64,000 bases of DNA. It comes from Casuarina equisetifolia. Lineage: Eukaryota; Streptophyta; Magnoliopsida; Fagales; Casuarinaceae. Each line of letters begins with the position of its first letter. The stretch's first letter is position 1. Shown piece after piece: positions 36,441-50,024 of the stretch. Under the pieces are notes generated by a model. It ran no database searches and was not told the DNA's origin. It was given only the letters and a program-made list of their open reading frames with translations. The translations under genes and the position numbers were made by a program. The DNA is taken from assembly GCA_028551475.1 (NCBI GenBank), contig CM052357.1, forward strand, positions 14,865,931 through 14,929,930. Reading direction: 5' to 3'.

Positions 36441-36960
36441 TGTGGGAGCAACTACGTCAGCCCAAGCTCTTAGTCCAACCCATATGTTAAGTTTGACAAT
36501 TTATACTTGCTTGGGTCACAACATAATCCAATGGGTCCAAGAAGGCCAAGGTTGAAGAAGCAGCCTAAGAATATTCCATAGCATCTCTGCAGGCTTTAAT
36601 ATGGGGGGTTTCCTAAATAATTGTTGAGTCCTTAATTTCTTAGGTTTAATTTATTGTTTGAGAATATTTCCTTTTGTTTGGTTTTCTATAATTGTCTAGA
36701 TTCCTTATTTATCTAGGTTTCCATACTTGTCAGATTTCTGATTTGTCTAGGATTCCTATTTTGTTAGAATCCAGATTTGTTAAGACTTTCTTAATTATAA
36801 GGATTCTTGATTTATCAGGATCCTTCTAGAATTAGGTTTTAAGGATTCCTGATTTACCAGGATCCTTCTAGAATTAGGTTTAGCTGCCTATTTAAAGGGA
36901 GCATTGTTTCAATTGTAAGGGAGTTTTTTTTTTCCAGAGAATAGAAACCCCAAAGTTATG
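36441..36960 (+). mobile_element. LTR-like repeat, family X copy 1 (probably solo)
   Basis: Begins TGTGGGAGCAAC. Reverse-complement homologous to sequence ending at 56146 and 58798. It contains two ~42-bp tandem units (36799-36840 and 36841-36881), then a TATA-like CTATTTAAAGGGAGC (36888-36902) and a downstream block GCATTGTTTCAATTGTAAG shared with the other copies. It looks like an LTR in plus orientation; no purine tract precedes it. The right boundary is uncertain. Confidence 0.6.
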
Positions 36961-37985
36961 TGATCAACTTTTGCATCCTTTATCCAATTCTTACCAGAGA
37001 TTGGTGGTGGAACACCTCCTTGACTGGTGGCGTTGCCTTTACGTCCTGGAGCTTGTTGGCATCTATCCTTTTATTTTGATTATTCCTATTTTCGTTTTTT
37101 TTCTCTCTTCCTCCCTACCAAACACTCACTTTTTCCCACAAAAAAACCAAAACACCAAAAAAATGATTTTTAAATATTTTCTAAACCCGAGCTCGCTCAA
37201 GCCCACCATAACATTCGCATCACAGCCTAAGAATCTTATTGAACTGATGGGGCGAACAACAATATCACCTGCAAATCGGGTGATATAAGTTAGCACAGCA
37301 TGGAATACTAGGCTCAGCATTTGAAGCCATCTTGGTGGAATAAGTTATGTAATCAAATCTCATTTGGGCCTTTCATTTGACGTTGTGAAATCCACAAATG
37401 TTGCTCCTCAGGGCCATGCTCTATGCGGGCCCAGTTATGAAACTTAAAATTTCTTTTTCTTCTTACCACTCATCATCGGAATCTCAAACCACTATTATTT
37501 CGTTGTCAAAACAAATATAACATGCTTTTCAACAAAATTATTTTTGTTTGCGTCTCAGTAATTTTACTCTTTTGGAAAGATGAGAAATTTTTTGAACAAG
37601 TGTATCCTAAGGAATGAAGATAAATGTAATATGCAAGAGATGGAGAAAAAAGGCGAGCCAAATTAAACAGCCGCGAGTTTGGATTTTGACTGCACTTCTA
37701 TTTCAATAAAATATTGAGACGCAAAGTGAAGACGCTGCAACAGCGAGCGTTCCTCCTCTCCTGTCTGCCTTTAATCGACGGTTGCAAAAGGATCTTTAAA
37801 ACGAGAACAATCTAGACTGCCAACTTACGCTCGCTACTCTCGTCGTTGGCGCGTGCTCACACTGCCACTCCTGGCAGCAGTCGAATCCTACTCCCCAGAG
37901 CAAGTCGACCCCGCACGCGTGGCACCGGGCAGCGCCAAAACTCACCCGCGCGCACAGCCAGCGATGGAGTGAGTCACATGGCTTA
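36961..37985. other. Upstream region of the UBP8-like gene
   Basis: No other gene seen. The last ~250 bases are clearly more G+C-rich, as expected for the promoter and 5' UTR of the gene starting at 37986. No TATA box is evident. Confidence 0.5.
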
Positions 37986-40900
37986 ATGACCCGTCTCTAC
38001 CAAGACCTCCGTCTCGCGCTCCTCCTCGCCAGACCCACTCGCTTCGTCTCCCTCAAGCATGTCCACTTCTCCCTCTGCACGCTCCACCTCTGCAAGTCCC
38101 TTTCACGCATCCTCGCCTCCAAAATCCTGGCCCCCTTCCCCATGGACGATTTCTCCTTCTCGTCCGCCCCCGATGACGACCTCTGGGACCTCGATTCTAG
38201 CTATCGCTTCCGCCCTCAGCCGCGCCTCCTGGAAGACTACAACGACGTCGACGAAGGAGACTACGCTGCTGAAAAGGTTTACTTGGTTTCTTACAGGTAT
38301 TTCCCCTCCCCCACTTCTCTTCCTTCTTGTCCATTTGGTTGCCGCTTTGTTACTTACTACTCTTACTGCTATTTCGAGGGGCTTTTCCTCTGCTATGCTT
38401 TAAGCATTGGAATTTAAGTTCCAGGGTGGTAGCACCTCGTTCTTAGTGAATCTCACTAGAAACGCGACGAAGGTTCCTTACTTCAGAAGTTCAGTTCGAA
38501 AATGGACTTGTCACCTTTGGAATCGGTGTCTTACGTGTGCTCACTATTTCTGCATTGGGTTTTCAGGTGGTGGAAGGAGTCGCAGCACCAGGGTGATGAT
38601 AATGATACGGGAGGTATTTTATACTCTGTGTCACTGCGTGGTGACGCCGACTCCAAAATTTTGTTGTATTTAAGGAAGAAAGAGGATTTGTGGAAGAGGG
38701 GCACGGTAGAAGGACATTCACTCTGTGAGTATGCCTTGCTTCCCGAAGGATTGTGGTTGCGGGCCCTCAAGCGGTGAGTAAATATACATTTGCTTCTTTA
38801 TTGTAGTATCTTCGCTTGGTTTTCTCTTATTGCAAAATCGGCGTACCTAATTTGCAAGAGGTCATTTACCGTAAGCAAATTATTTTCTTGTCTTTCTACA
38901 GTTTTAGAATAGTGCTGTCATCTCTTTCTAAGGAGTCATTGTTTCACATGGTTCTTACCGAATTGCATTATTATTAAGAAGAAAGACTTTGTCGAAGAAG
39001 ATTTCGTAATGTATAAGATTTTGCTTAAAACTTTTTGGTATAATTTACATAGCTGCTTTCCATCTAGTAGCTAAGTTACAAATTTATCGTGTTTGTGATA
39101 TCGAACTATCTTTTGGTCTTTACTTGGAAGTTTAGTTTGTTTTATGTTTTTATTTTCCATGTATTAGATAGGATTTGGGAATGGAAAATACCATATCAAT
39201 GCAGATTAATGTTTAATCCGCTTGAAGAATTGAGTTCATAAATGGTTTATGAAGTGACATTGGTATGCATGTATGAACAATTAATGAGATCATGCTTATG
39301 AGCTCTAGCTTGTATAATATTTTCTCCCGCCATAAGTGTGGGGTGAGAGTGTAAGACCAACTAGTTGAGTAACTTGCTTATAAAATAGGAAGACTTGTAA
39401 CCATAATTTCAGTGCCTCTTTGAACTGGGCCTCCTTGTACCCTAGGATAAAGCAATTCCTTGCCTTAATAGCATCTAGTATACATGCCAGTATAAACCAA
39501 GATAGGTCTAATAAACAGCAAATGATTTTCGAGTTAAAAAACAAAAGCAATAGACTGAGGTTTTTGTTTGATCTTCATGGGATGTAATGGTTGGTTTAGC
39601 TAAGTTTTGTAATTTGGAATGAGAGTTTTTGATATGGCTGGATCATTTTTGGTTACTATTGGGACTTGGTTTTGCAACCCCATCTCTCAGAATAACTTAC
39701 ATACTTCAATCTCACCTTGTAAGGAATCAATGTGGGACTTCACATTTATGTAACTTAACTTTTCAGGGTGTTATAATTTCTCTCTCTAATCTCTAGCATC
39801 ATCATTATTGTATATGTCATTGTGTATCCTAGGGCTGCCAAGTTGTTTTGAAGATATTCATGTGGTGATCAATCCATTCATATAATTCTAAGATGACTAG
39901 TCAAAGTTATCATTTAAACTCTTTGGAGATACAGATATATCTTACTCTTACGTGGTAAGGAAGTAATATTAGATTTGAGACCTATGAAACTCCATTACCA
40001 ACTAGCCATTCGACTTAGGACTTTTAACTTTGGCATTGGCTTAGTTGGGTATCTCTGAAATTAACTAGAATTTAGGCAGAAGGTTGTTTTGTTATTCTAA
40101 AATTGACTCAGGAAAGTAGTTTTTTCTTTTCAGCTGAAAACCTAGGGATTTGTTGCATCCAAATGTCAAAATATAAGAGCATAATTACTCTAGATGAGGT
40201 TTGATTGTAACAATATTTGTTTTGCTGCTTCTAAAAAGTAACAAGGAAAGTAGCTTTCTGTTGGAATGAACCTGGGGATTATTAGCATAAGAGCATAAGT
40301 GCTGAAGAAAATTGTTTTCTTTAGGCTAATGACTTGAGGATTAGTTAGACCTCTTTATTTCAAGTGATGAGCCTTGATGCCGGAGTTCATTTATGTTGGA
40401 GTCCTAAATATCCTGAAATTCTGAAGAGAAAGATGGTAGTGGTGCATGTACGAATGTGGAGGTGTTTGCAGAAAGCTTGTCATGGTAATCTCAGTTAGCT
40501 AATTGCTATGGTGAGTTTGTCTTGAAATTGAGAATTTCATTTCAGGCCAATCAGGTTTTTTATTTAAGTTATGCATAGAGGCGTAGTGCAAATTCAACAT
40601 CAACTTTGCTATCTAATTCCTTTGCTAAAGGGGAAAACGGCTTTTTGAAAATTTTATAGCATGACATCAGCATATCTCAACCACTGATCCAATCTTTCAC
40701 CCATTAGGGAGTTCAAGTCTAGAATACCTTGTGAATGAGGTTTGTCAATCCTTATGTTCGGTCAGACGCACTGAGCAGTAACTTAATGTATGTTTACTCC
40801 AATATTGAAGTTGGCTTTTTTAATTCTGCTTGCACATCTATACTTCTCTCTCATTGTTTGTCTCTTAATTTGCATGACATGGAGATGATTTGCCTGACAT

Positions 40901-41200
40901 CTGTTCAACAGTATTAGCTTCATGCTTCAATAAATTTGCATGATGTGTTAAATGACGATTTCTTCTACTGTTTCTGTAGGCATAATGATCTCTTCATAGC
41001 AATGAAGGGCACTGGCAGTCGCAATGGTACAGGGGATTCATTTCAGGACGTGTTTCCTGTGCAAATTAGACTTTCAGTTTTGTGGGAAACACATTCATTG
41101 ATTGTAAAAGTCAGACAAAAGGTCAGTTTTGCATATAGTCTTCCTTTTCTTTTAGCACTGCCGTCCCACCTGCTGTAGACTTGTGATAATTCTATATCAG

Positions 41201-41554
41201 CCTTTTGGAGATTTGGTTGGTGGAGGGTTGGATCCTTCTCCAAAGTTGAAGAAATCTTGCTATCAGAGAGTTATAGTTTTAATTGGGAGAGGTGAGAAAC
41301 TATTTTAGAAAGAGAACTGGCAAAGAAATTCTTCTGTTCTCTGTTGTTGACTTAAGATTCAAGCTTGGTTTGAACTGCTTTCACAGTTGGTATCATTCAG
41401 TTTCTTTCAGATTCTAGTTGATGACATGGTGTCTTCTGCTACAGTTTGTGATATAGGAAGATTTTGTGAAAGATTGTTTTGGCAACCAAAAGGTGGATCT
41501 CTTTATACATTTAATGAATGGAAGAAGTCTAGTCTGTTACAGGCATCAGAGCAG
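41201..41554 (+). other. Two exon-like open segments in intron 3 of the UBP8-like gene
   Basis: Segment 41411-41554 (144 bp, 48 codons, no stop) has a pyrimidine-rich acceptor (TTTCTTTCAG) and a GT donor, and starts and ends in phase 0, so it could be spliced in frame between exons 3 and 4. It reads CDIGRFCERLFWQPKGGS and YTFNEWKKSSLLQASEQ, which I do not recognise from UBPs. Segment 41201-41291 also has an AG acceptor and GT donor and is open in two frames, but does not join the first segment in frame. They may be captured gene fragments or a cassette exon. Confidence 0.4.
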
Positions 41555-41837
41555 GTACTTCTGGTAGGAAGCAATGTAAGAGGAAGAACAAATAAAAGCT
41601 ATTGACTCTGAGCCATAGGGGAGAAGGCAATGACACCCTCTATCAAAGCTTCAAAGCTGCTGGAAGTCTGGTTTAGTATTCTCTTTGAATTGACTCATGT
41701 TATAGTCTTATGTGTAGCTGATACAGTCTTCCCCCCATTATGAAAGTAATATTACCTTGCTCTTAATGTGGGGATTACTGTGAGGATATATTATGTTTAG
41801 CTTTTAGATGACCATAGAGTGTTTTAGAGTAGGAATA

Positions 41838-42000
41838 TGATTGGGTGCAATGGTTAAAGTCATGCTGCTAAATGCAAGTGCATTGATTCAAATCTTGAGA
41901 CCTGTCACCTCATGTGTATAGGACTGTCGGTAATGAATCCTTAGGCTTATTTGGAGCGTGGATTTAACTAGTAAGCTTTAGCTGCATTGGGGATTTAGGT
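41838..42000 (+). mobile_element. Possible tRNA-derived SINE
   Basis: GGGTGCAATGGTTAAAG (41843-41859) resembles a pol III A box and GATTCAAATCTTG (41885-41897) a B box at suitable spacing, followed by unrelated sequence. No tail or target-site duplication was identified. Confidence 0.35.
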
Positions 42001-43397
42001 CCTTTAGACCAAATGGCATATTAGCTCCTTCAAGACCTGTTGGGTGCACACGAACATACTAATCTTAAATGTAATTATATACATGCTCTGCCTCTTTTGC
42101 TTCTAATGATTTCTTTCTACTTTTTTAATTTTTAATTTTTTTAAAGACTATTTTTCTATTGTTTTGAGCCACAATGTTAATGTATAATGGTTATAGCAGT
42201 GGTCAGTCATGTGAGGATGGAATTGTATAGACCACACAGCATATATTGTAGATGGATTACTAGTAGCTTGTCTTGAGCCTGCTGGATAAAGGGTAATAGG
42301 CAAATGGCAGGCAGAATTACCATGAAGATGTGTACTTGACATATCGCTAACTGGAAGGGGCTAGGCATGCTGGGACGGTAGATTGTTAGAATATGGTAGG
42401 ACATGCAGAACTGTTGGAATGATTGATAGATATGTTCATTGGTTCTGTAATGGTTTGCATTATGGATGATTTGGAGTGTCAAACTTGTTGCTTCGAGAGG
42501 TTTATTGAGACTTGATGATCCACTCTCCTGTTTACTTTTACGTCAGAATTTTTCCTTCTTTTAATGTTCTTTATCAACTTTAATCAATCATATCTGTCAC
42601 TTCACTTCTTGTTGTGTATTGTCTTGTTTTCTATTTATTTCCTTGAGTCACCCAAGCTTGGAAGCTCTATTATCTGATGCATAAGTTTTAGTTGCACCAA
42701 TGAACTCTATTCTGATTCTTACTTGTTGTCTTCGTGGTACAAAGAGTGTTATATCGAGTCAAATGGATCATAAAGTATAACCAGTAATTCATTGATTCAC
42801 CATTTATTGTCTTTGAAACTTTTTAGAACCATCTGCTGTTTTAGATAGGGATCCTTTCTTCCTCTATTTGACCCTAGGCTGCAATTTTGAGGTGATATGC
42901 TTGTGTTTTCAACTTTTTAAAACCATCTGGGTGTTATAGTTGTGGTTTTCTGTACCTCTGTTTGACATGAGAATGCAATTTTCAGGACAATGTGCCTGAT
43001 TTTTACAAGAGAGCCTGCAAGATTTTCAGTTCTGAGTTTGGTCCTGTAAGTTCCATCTTACCTTCTTTTCCGGCTGTGGGAGATAAATTCTCCAGTTGAT
43101 TAATAGCTCATATCTGGACTGCGTGATGATTTCTTGTGGCCCATATTTTGTGCAACAATATTTACTTTATCATTTCATGGGGCTGTTGAACATTTGGGAC
43201 TTCTCAGGGCAGACAACCGAGTTTCTCTTAAATGACAGAATCAATCTGTACAATCATTCCACTGGAGAACCAGGGAAAGAGGCAAGTAGTTAAACGTGTC
43301 TGATTAGTATGATCTTTTTATTATTTTGTTTGTCTATATATGAAGTCATTTAGGCTGCCAGAAACTCACTGAAATATCTCTTTTTGATAGTGGATAA

Positions 43398-44497
43398 TTG
43401 TTGATTTGAAGATGAATGTGTGTATTTGCAAGTATACCTATTGAGTTGGGCATTAAACCTTCGTTATTATTATTTTTTTCTTTGGAGACGGTGGGTGAGG
43501 TTGTGGTTCTTCTGCTCATACTTTCATGTGCTCTGGTAGGTTTAAGATTTTACGCTTTTTTTTTTTTTTTTTAATTTTGTTGTTATTTTTATAGGTATCA
43601 TAGGTTGACTAAATCATTAGACTTGCTTAGAGGATACATGGGTAGGGCATTGAATCCAACTCCTTAAGACTACCTTGACTAGTGAGTGTAAAACGACAAT
43701 TATAAAGTAAGAAATTACTGTGACATGAGTTCTTAAAAATAAATAACAATACTAATAAAAACAATAGGAATTAGAGAAAATCATATCTTCAAGGGGGCTT
43801 CTTGTGGTCAAAGGCCTAATTGATCTTCTTAGGCTATTTTCCTATAGTTGCTTGGTAGTGAGCCCAATGTTGTTAGAACTTATAGCCGTGTTATTGAGTG
43901 ACTGAAATTTGCTAGTCCATTTGCTAGACAATTAGCTTCATCTTCAAATTGTTGATTTAAAGATGAATGTGTGTGTTTGCATACCTATTGAGTTGGAAAT
44001 TAAACCTTCATTATTTTTATTTTTATTTATTTATTTATTTCTTTGGAGGTGTTGGGGGAGGTTGTGGTTCCTTTGCTCAAACTTTCATGTGCTGTAGTAG
44101 GTTTGAGATTTTACACCTTTATTTTTTTTTTTTTGGAAAATTTTGTTGTCATTGTTATTGGCATATAGGTTGATTAAATCATCTCACTTGCTTAGAGAAT
44201 ACATGGGTAGGGCATTGAACCTAACCCCTTAAACTTTGACTAGCAGGTGTAAAACGAACCATTACAAAGTGAGAAATTACTATGGCATGAGTCTACTAAA
44301 GATAAATAACAATACAAATAAAAACAAATAGGAATTTGAGAAAATCATATCTTCAAGGGGGCTTGTAGTGGTGAAGGCCTAATTGATCTTCCTAGGCTAT
44401 TTTCCTACAGTTGCTTGGTAGTGAGCTCAATGTTGTCAGAACTTATAGCATTGTAACTGAGTGACCAAAATTTGCTTGCCCATCTATTAGACACTAT
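43398..44497 (-). repeat. Tandem ~550-bp duplication at the LINE 3' end
   Basis: Unit 1, 43398-43947; unit 2, 43948-44497. They align end to end in direct orientation, starting TTGTTGATTT(G/A)AAGATGAATG and sharing TACATGGGTAGGGCATTGAA, AAAATCATATCTTCAAGGGG and AGTTGCTTGGTAGTGAGC. On the minus strand their upstream part reads like the C-terminal RNase H end of a plant LINE (LANFSHS). Divergence between units is visible but modest. Confidence 0.8.
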
Positions 44498-47400
44498 TGT
44501 AGCTCATATTCTAAATTCCAAGGAGCCGAAAAGACCCTATTAGTGCATTGAACCATAAAGTAAGAGTCATCTTCAATCTCTAATAGAATAATTCCTTTTT
44601 GATGATATAGTTTGAGACCATCTAGTAAGCTAGAACCTTTACTCTTGCATTGTTTCCTTATCCCATGTTGATAGCATAAGTTAAGATGACACTTTCTCTC
44701 CAATTATGTACCACTCCTCCTCCCACATGCTCCACCAATACATGATTTGTCTGTGTTCAACTTTAGAGAACTTGGAGAAAGACATGACTAGTGTGCCATG
44801 TGACCTCTGTGAAGAGGCAGTACTACAATAGGAACACTCATGCCTTGAAGTCTTATACAATCTTTCATAAAAGGGAGAGAACTACCTAGAAATGAAATGA
44901 TTAAAGGATGAACTTTTGATAGTACTCCCCCAACCAACACGAGTAAGAAATAACCTTTGTGCGAGTATACTACATTGGCTAGATATGCCACAAAATTATG
45001 CAACCAACCAAGGCATTCCTCTTTTCATCAAAATAAGTGCTTCTTGGAACCAATCCTCAACAAGATGTGAGATCATATCACATTCAACCAAAACCTGCAA
45101 TAGATGATAGAAATGATTCTACATACTAGTGGCCAACTCTTCTTGATAGAAGAGGTGATCAGTAGTCTTGTAGTGCTGTGGAGAATAGCAAGAACATTTG
45201 GAAGCAAGTGAGAAGCCGTGCTCTTGAACTCTATTGTCTTTAGGAAATTCATTGTACATCACAAATTGGACTCTAGAAACTTTGTATCTTTCATAGCATC
45301 ATGAGTACTCTTTTGGCTGTGTTCACAAGAAGGATATCACAAAATCTCTTCTAGCTATTTGCTTGTCAAGAAAGATTGTGCTCCATTATGCACCACCCTC
45401 TTGTTATGTTGCAAAACAAAAGGAATGTGAGTACTAATAGTGCCCCAACAATGTGAGGCTAGTATATTTCTTGGTTTATGACAAACTTCCTCAAGATTGC
45501 TATACTTTCTCTTCATGAATTGTGCCCACAAAGATTCTCCTTTTACAAAATTTCAAGCCATCTTCACATGTAGGCTCTCCATAACCTTGGTCATATCTCT
45601 TATTCTCAGTTTGCCTTCATCCATAGGGTGGTATGGTTTGTCCCATCCCACACAATGTGCTTTGTGTGTCCCCATATTGCTCAATAAAAATTCAGTTAGT
45701 TTCTTGTTGATTTGTCGCAGATACTGATTTTGGAGCTTTGGTCACTAACAATACACTGGGTTGAAGATAGAACACTCTTGATTAGGACAATTTTCCCTCA
45801 ATGAGAAAGGAATTGGTTTTTCCAATTAGAGACGTGTCTTGTGTCTTGTGGTCTTCACCATGATTTCACCAAAGTATCTCCGTTGTGCTCTTCCCTTGAA
45901 AAGTAAAACCCCTAGATATTTCATTGGTAATTTTATGAAAGAAAATCCTGTCCATTGCTTAGTGTGTTGGAACCTTCTTGGCCAATAAAAAATTGCATTT
46001 AGCTACATTTACCTTCTGTACACTATGACATTCATATTCCCTCAACAACTCCATGCAATTTAGAATTGACCTTTGCTGCCTATTGAAGAAAGCTATCATA
46101 TTATCTGCATATAACAAGTGAGAAATGTACCTAAAATCATTTGTACCTTTATAGCTCCCTATCTCCTCATCTTGCATGAGATGCTTCAACTTGCAAGAGA
46201 AAGCTTTCTGAGCAAGGATGAACAACCTTCGTGATAAAGGGTTCCCCTGATGCAATCCTCTTGTTGATTTGAAGAAACCAAACTTCTTGCCTTGCATCCA
46301 AATGGAGAATCAGTTATTCAAAATATAATGATATATTATATCATTCCATGCTTTCAAGAAATATTTTCCTAAATAGATATGTCCTTTACAAAACCAGAGT
46401 GTTTCGGTGATAATACTTGGAGAATAATCTTGGCTAGCTTATCAGTAAGAAGTTTTGCTAGAATCTTGTATCTGTAAATACACAAACTAATTGGCTTGAG
46501 GTCTAAAAAACTACTTGGTTGAGCCACTTTAGGAATCAGTGCTAGCATTGTCATTGTTGAACTGTTTGGATATGATCGCCCTTGAAAAATTATTTGATTG
46601 TATCATATAAATCATTTCTAATCACCTCTTGTGTTGCCTTAAAGAAATGCCCTATGAAGCTATCTGGGTCTGAAGCACTGTTTGATCAAGATTCTTCATT
46701 GCTTGTTGCACCTCTTCCCAATTTGGGACCATGCACAACATGTTGTTTTGTTCCTCTATCATCAGACTAGAAATGTGACTAAGAAAATCATTCAGCTCTT
46801 GATCATAGTTGTAACCTCTTATATGCACATTGTCTAATGTGAGTAGCTCTTTATAAACTTAATACCCATTGGACCCAAAGCCTTCACATCATCCATTTGT
46901 GATCCATCTAGAATTTGGAAATTGTATTATGAAGCTTGGCATCGTTCCTGTATGCATGTGTTAAAGTAAGCGGATTTTGTATCCCCCTCTTGAAGCCATT
47001 TGACCCAAACTTTATCTCTTAGTGCACTTTCCTCTTCCCAAACATTTTGAATCAGCTATTTATGCACTTCCTGAAGATCACTAAAAATTGTTTCTAACCA
47101 TTCTTCTTGTAGCTAACTCTTCATATCCTGCACCTACTTAGTGAGTTCTGTTGTCCTCTATTCCCTATTGCTTATGTTTTGCTTAGCCCACTCTAGCAAG
47201 GCTTTCTTTACTTGTGTGCACCTCATGCGTAGGTGTACTCATGGTAGAGCTAATGAACGACTTGTCCACTGTGTAACAATCAACTCTTTGGTAAATGAAG
47301 CTTCTAACCATTGTCTCTGAAAATGAAACAATCTTGCACCTTGAAAAACTCCCTGCAGTTTTACCAACAAAGGATTATGATCTGATTCCACTCTTGTTAA

Positions 47401-49400
47401 ATGTTGCACCTTTAGAGTCAAGAAGGCTACAGATGCCTCCAACTTACAAAGAATCCTGTCTGCTTTTGCCCATATTCTGCTTGAACCTTGAACATTGTTG
47501 CACCAAGTAAATGGAGAACCCAGAAAGCCACACTATTGCAACCTTTGATGACATATAAAGTTCTTGAATTCTGTAATTGTGACCTTGGAATGTTGTCTAG
47601 CCCTTGCTTCTCTTCCTAACATATGATGGAATTGAGGTCTTCCTGTATTATCCTTGTCCTACCAATTGTTTGAAGCCCTTCTAAATGATGCCATAGTTGT
47701 CTCTATTTAATGTGTCTTTGCTAGCATATGCTATTTCCCATCCATCTGCTCATTCACTTTGATACTCTAATTGGAAAAATCAACTAATAACACGCTTGCA
47801 TTTTTTTAAAAAAAACTAACCATATATGTATGTTATTTGAATTACAATGTAGAAAATTGGAGAACCCCAACCTCCTAGCTGTTTGGCTCAACTATTCATT
47901 GGAATGTTTTGGCTCCAAAAGAGCTGCTAAGGATATCCTATTATTCTTGGATTCCTATTTGAGAGAATCCAACTTATCTAGAGGACTTAGTCCTCTTATG
48001 TTCCATATGAGAAAATGACATTTCAAATGGAAGGTATATTGCTATCCAAACTGATAGAAACTATAAAGTCAAAAGAACTAGATCCCAAGCTACATCTAAT
48101 CAATTCCACATCCTTGGTCTTTTTCCCATTTCCTTCCATTTCTTTTTACTTCAGCAAGGTGTTTTGTATTATTTTGTCCACCTTGCCCTCCAAGTCCTTG
48201 AAAGTACCCCGAACTGGTTCCTTCGATTGTCATTGTCAAGGTTAGAATTGTCTTGTGAAATTTTCCCGTGTTTTGCTTCTACAGTCACCCTTTGGCCCTT
48301 TGGAAGATGATAAACCTATGTGACCACTATCTTTCCTATCTCCCATCTTTTTGCTCTCCTTTGTGTTGTTCTTTTTCGGTTAAGCATTCTGTTGAGCACC
48401 CTCTGCCTATTTGTGTTTTGCTGTCGTTTGTGTCTTCTCCCTTCATTTGAAAATTTGATCAGCTCCTACTTGTCTTCTTGTGCTAGTCGGGCATTTAGTC
48501 GAACACCTGGTTCCCTGTATGAAATTCCATCTTTTGCCGTAGCTTGACCTTGTTTCAGCTTCGTCATCTCATCAACAAGTTGCTTTGTATCTCCTGCAGC
48601 AAGTGATTTTGCATCTGGGACAATTTCGAAATTGTTGTGATCTTCATCCTCCTGCCCCATCACATCTGTGTTTTGCTTGAGCACTACCCCACTCACGACC
48701 TTGTCCATATTGATTGTGCCCTACTTGAGTGTGGCTGCTTGTCCGCATGTGCTAGTGTCAGTATGAGTGCCTGTGACGTCATCCTTGTCCATGTTGCTTG
48801 TGCCCTACATGGGTGTGATTGCATGTTTGCGTGTGCTTTTGCCCATGTGAGCAACCCCATTGATGCTGGAGTGTGTGTCCCTTGTGCTGTGTTTGTTCGT
48901 TCCCTTGTTCGTGTGTGCACTCGCATTGTTTGTAAGGCCTGCTTCCTTTGCTTGTTCACGCACACTTGTGACCATGTGGACAACCTTGTTAGGCACCTGA
49001 CTGTGAGAACCTACATGCTGCATGAGTGTCTCCCCTTGCTCGGGTGCAACTGAGTCCATGTTGGCAGCCACATTGTCTCCCTGTGTGGGTGAGCCCATGT
49101 ATTGCTCAGGCACTTGTGAAGCCCCTTCCAAGTTTGTTGCTTTTGTTCAAGTACTTTGCCCAACTCGACCAAGGCATTTTGTCGAACAGCTGGTCCCTAA
49201 CCCTGAAGCCTTCAGCAACTTGGATGATTGTGGCCTTGGAGACGGCAATGAGAGCAGTAGCTCAGCCTCGTTTCTTACTATATGGTCTGAACGAATGGTG
49301 TCTTCAATCCCAAAGTGACAATATTCCATCGACAACGTTTTCCCCAAAGCCATCTCTAGGCAAACTCTAGCATACACGGCATATTTGTATTGTTGTGTGC
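43398..49400 (-). mobile_element. L1-type LINE in intron 5 of the UBP8-like gene
   Basis: On the minus strand, 49147-49377 reads like plant LINE ORF1 (YARVCLEMALGK). Sequence near 47990-48030 reads WNIRGLSPL, the endonuclease start, and 47239-47442 contains the SDHNPLLV end of the endonuclease. RT follows in 46369-46554 (LIPKVAQPSSFLDLKPISLC, SGFVKD) and 45959-46297 (STRGLHQGNPLSRRLFILAQ, HLLYADNMIAFF). A Cys/His zf-RVT segment (about 45110-45230) and RNase H-like sequence (44494-44703, LLDGLKLYHQKG) complete the order. The usual YADD box reads YADN, and stops are numerous. It is inactive and lies antisense to the host gene. Confidence 0.85.
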
Positions 49401-49410
49401 AGAAGTCGGA

Positions 49411-49500
49411 TCAATTGCTAGCTCAGTTGGTAGCCTGGCTCTTTACCATTAGGTCGGGGGTTCAACACCTATTCCCCCCCCCCCCCCTGCCGGATAAATT
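49411..49500 (+). mobile_element. tRNA-derived SINE-like fragment with C14 run
   Basis: TAGCTCAGTTGGTAG (49420-49434, A box) and GGTCGGGGGTTCAACACC (49452-49469, B box) are clear tRNA promoter boxes, and the anticodon-arm region resembles tRNA-Lys. The sequence then runs into 14 C residues (49474-49487) and CTGCCGGATAAATTAAG. The 3' acceptor strand does not match the 5' side, so it is a SINE or tRNA pseudogene rather than a working tRNA. Confidence 0.65.
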
Positions 49501-49592
49501 AAGAAAATAAAAAGATTCTCTTTTGCAATAGTGTACAATTATTGAGTGAACTTATAGTCTTAACAGTAGTTGCAATTAATATAAGTTCTTGA

Positions 49593-50024
<432 letters not shown>

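Noticed and set aside
48637..49053. Cys-rich 138-codon plus-strand open frame
   Set aside because: Antisense to the LINE ORF1 linker; its composition reflects the GTGTG-rich opposite strand.
49411..49490. Functional tRNA-Lys gene
   Set aside because: The promoter boxes are good, but acceptor-stem pairing and the 3' end are missing and the sequence runs into a C tract.
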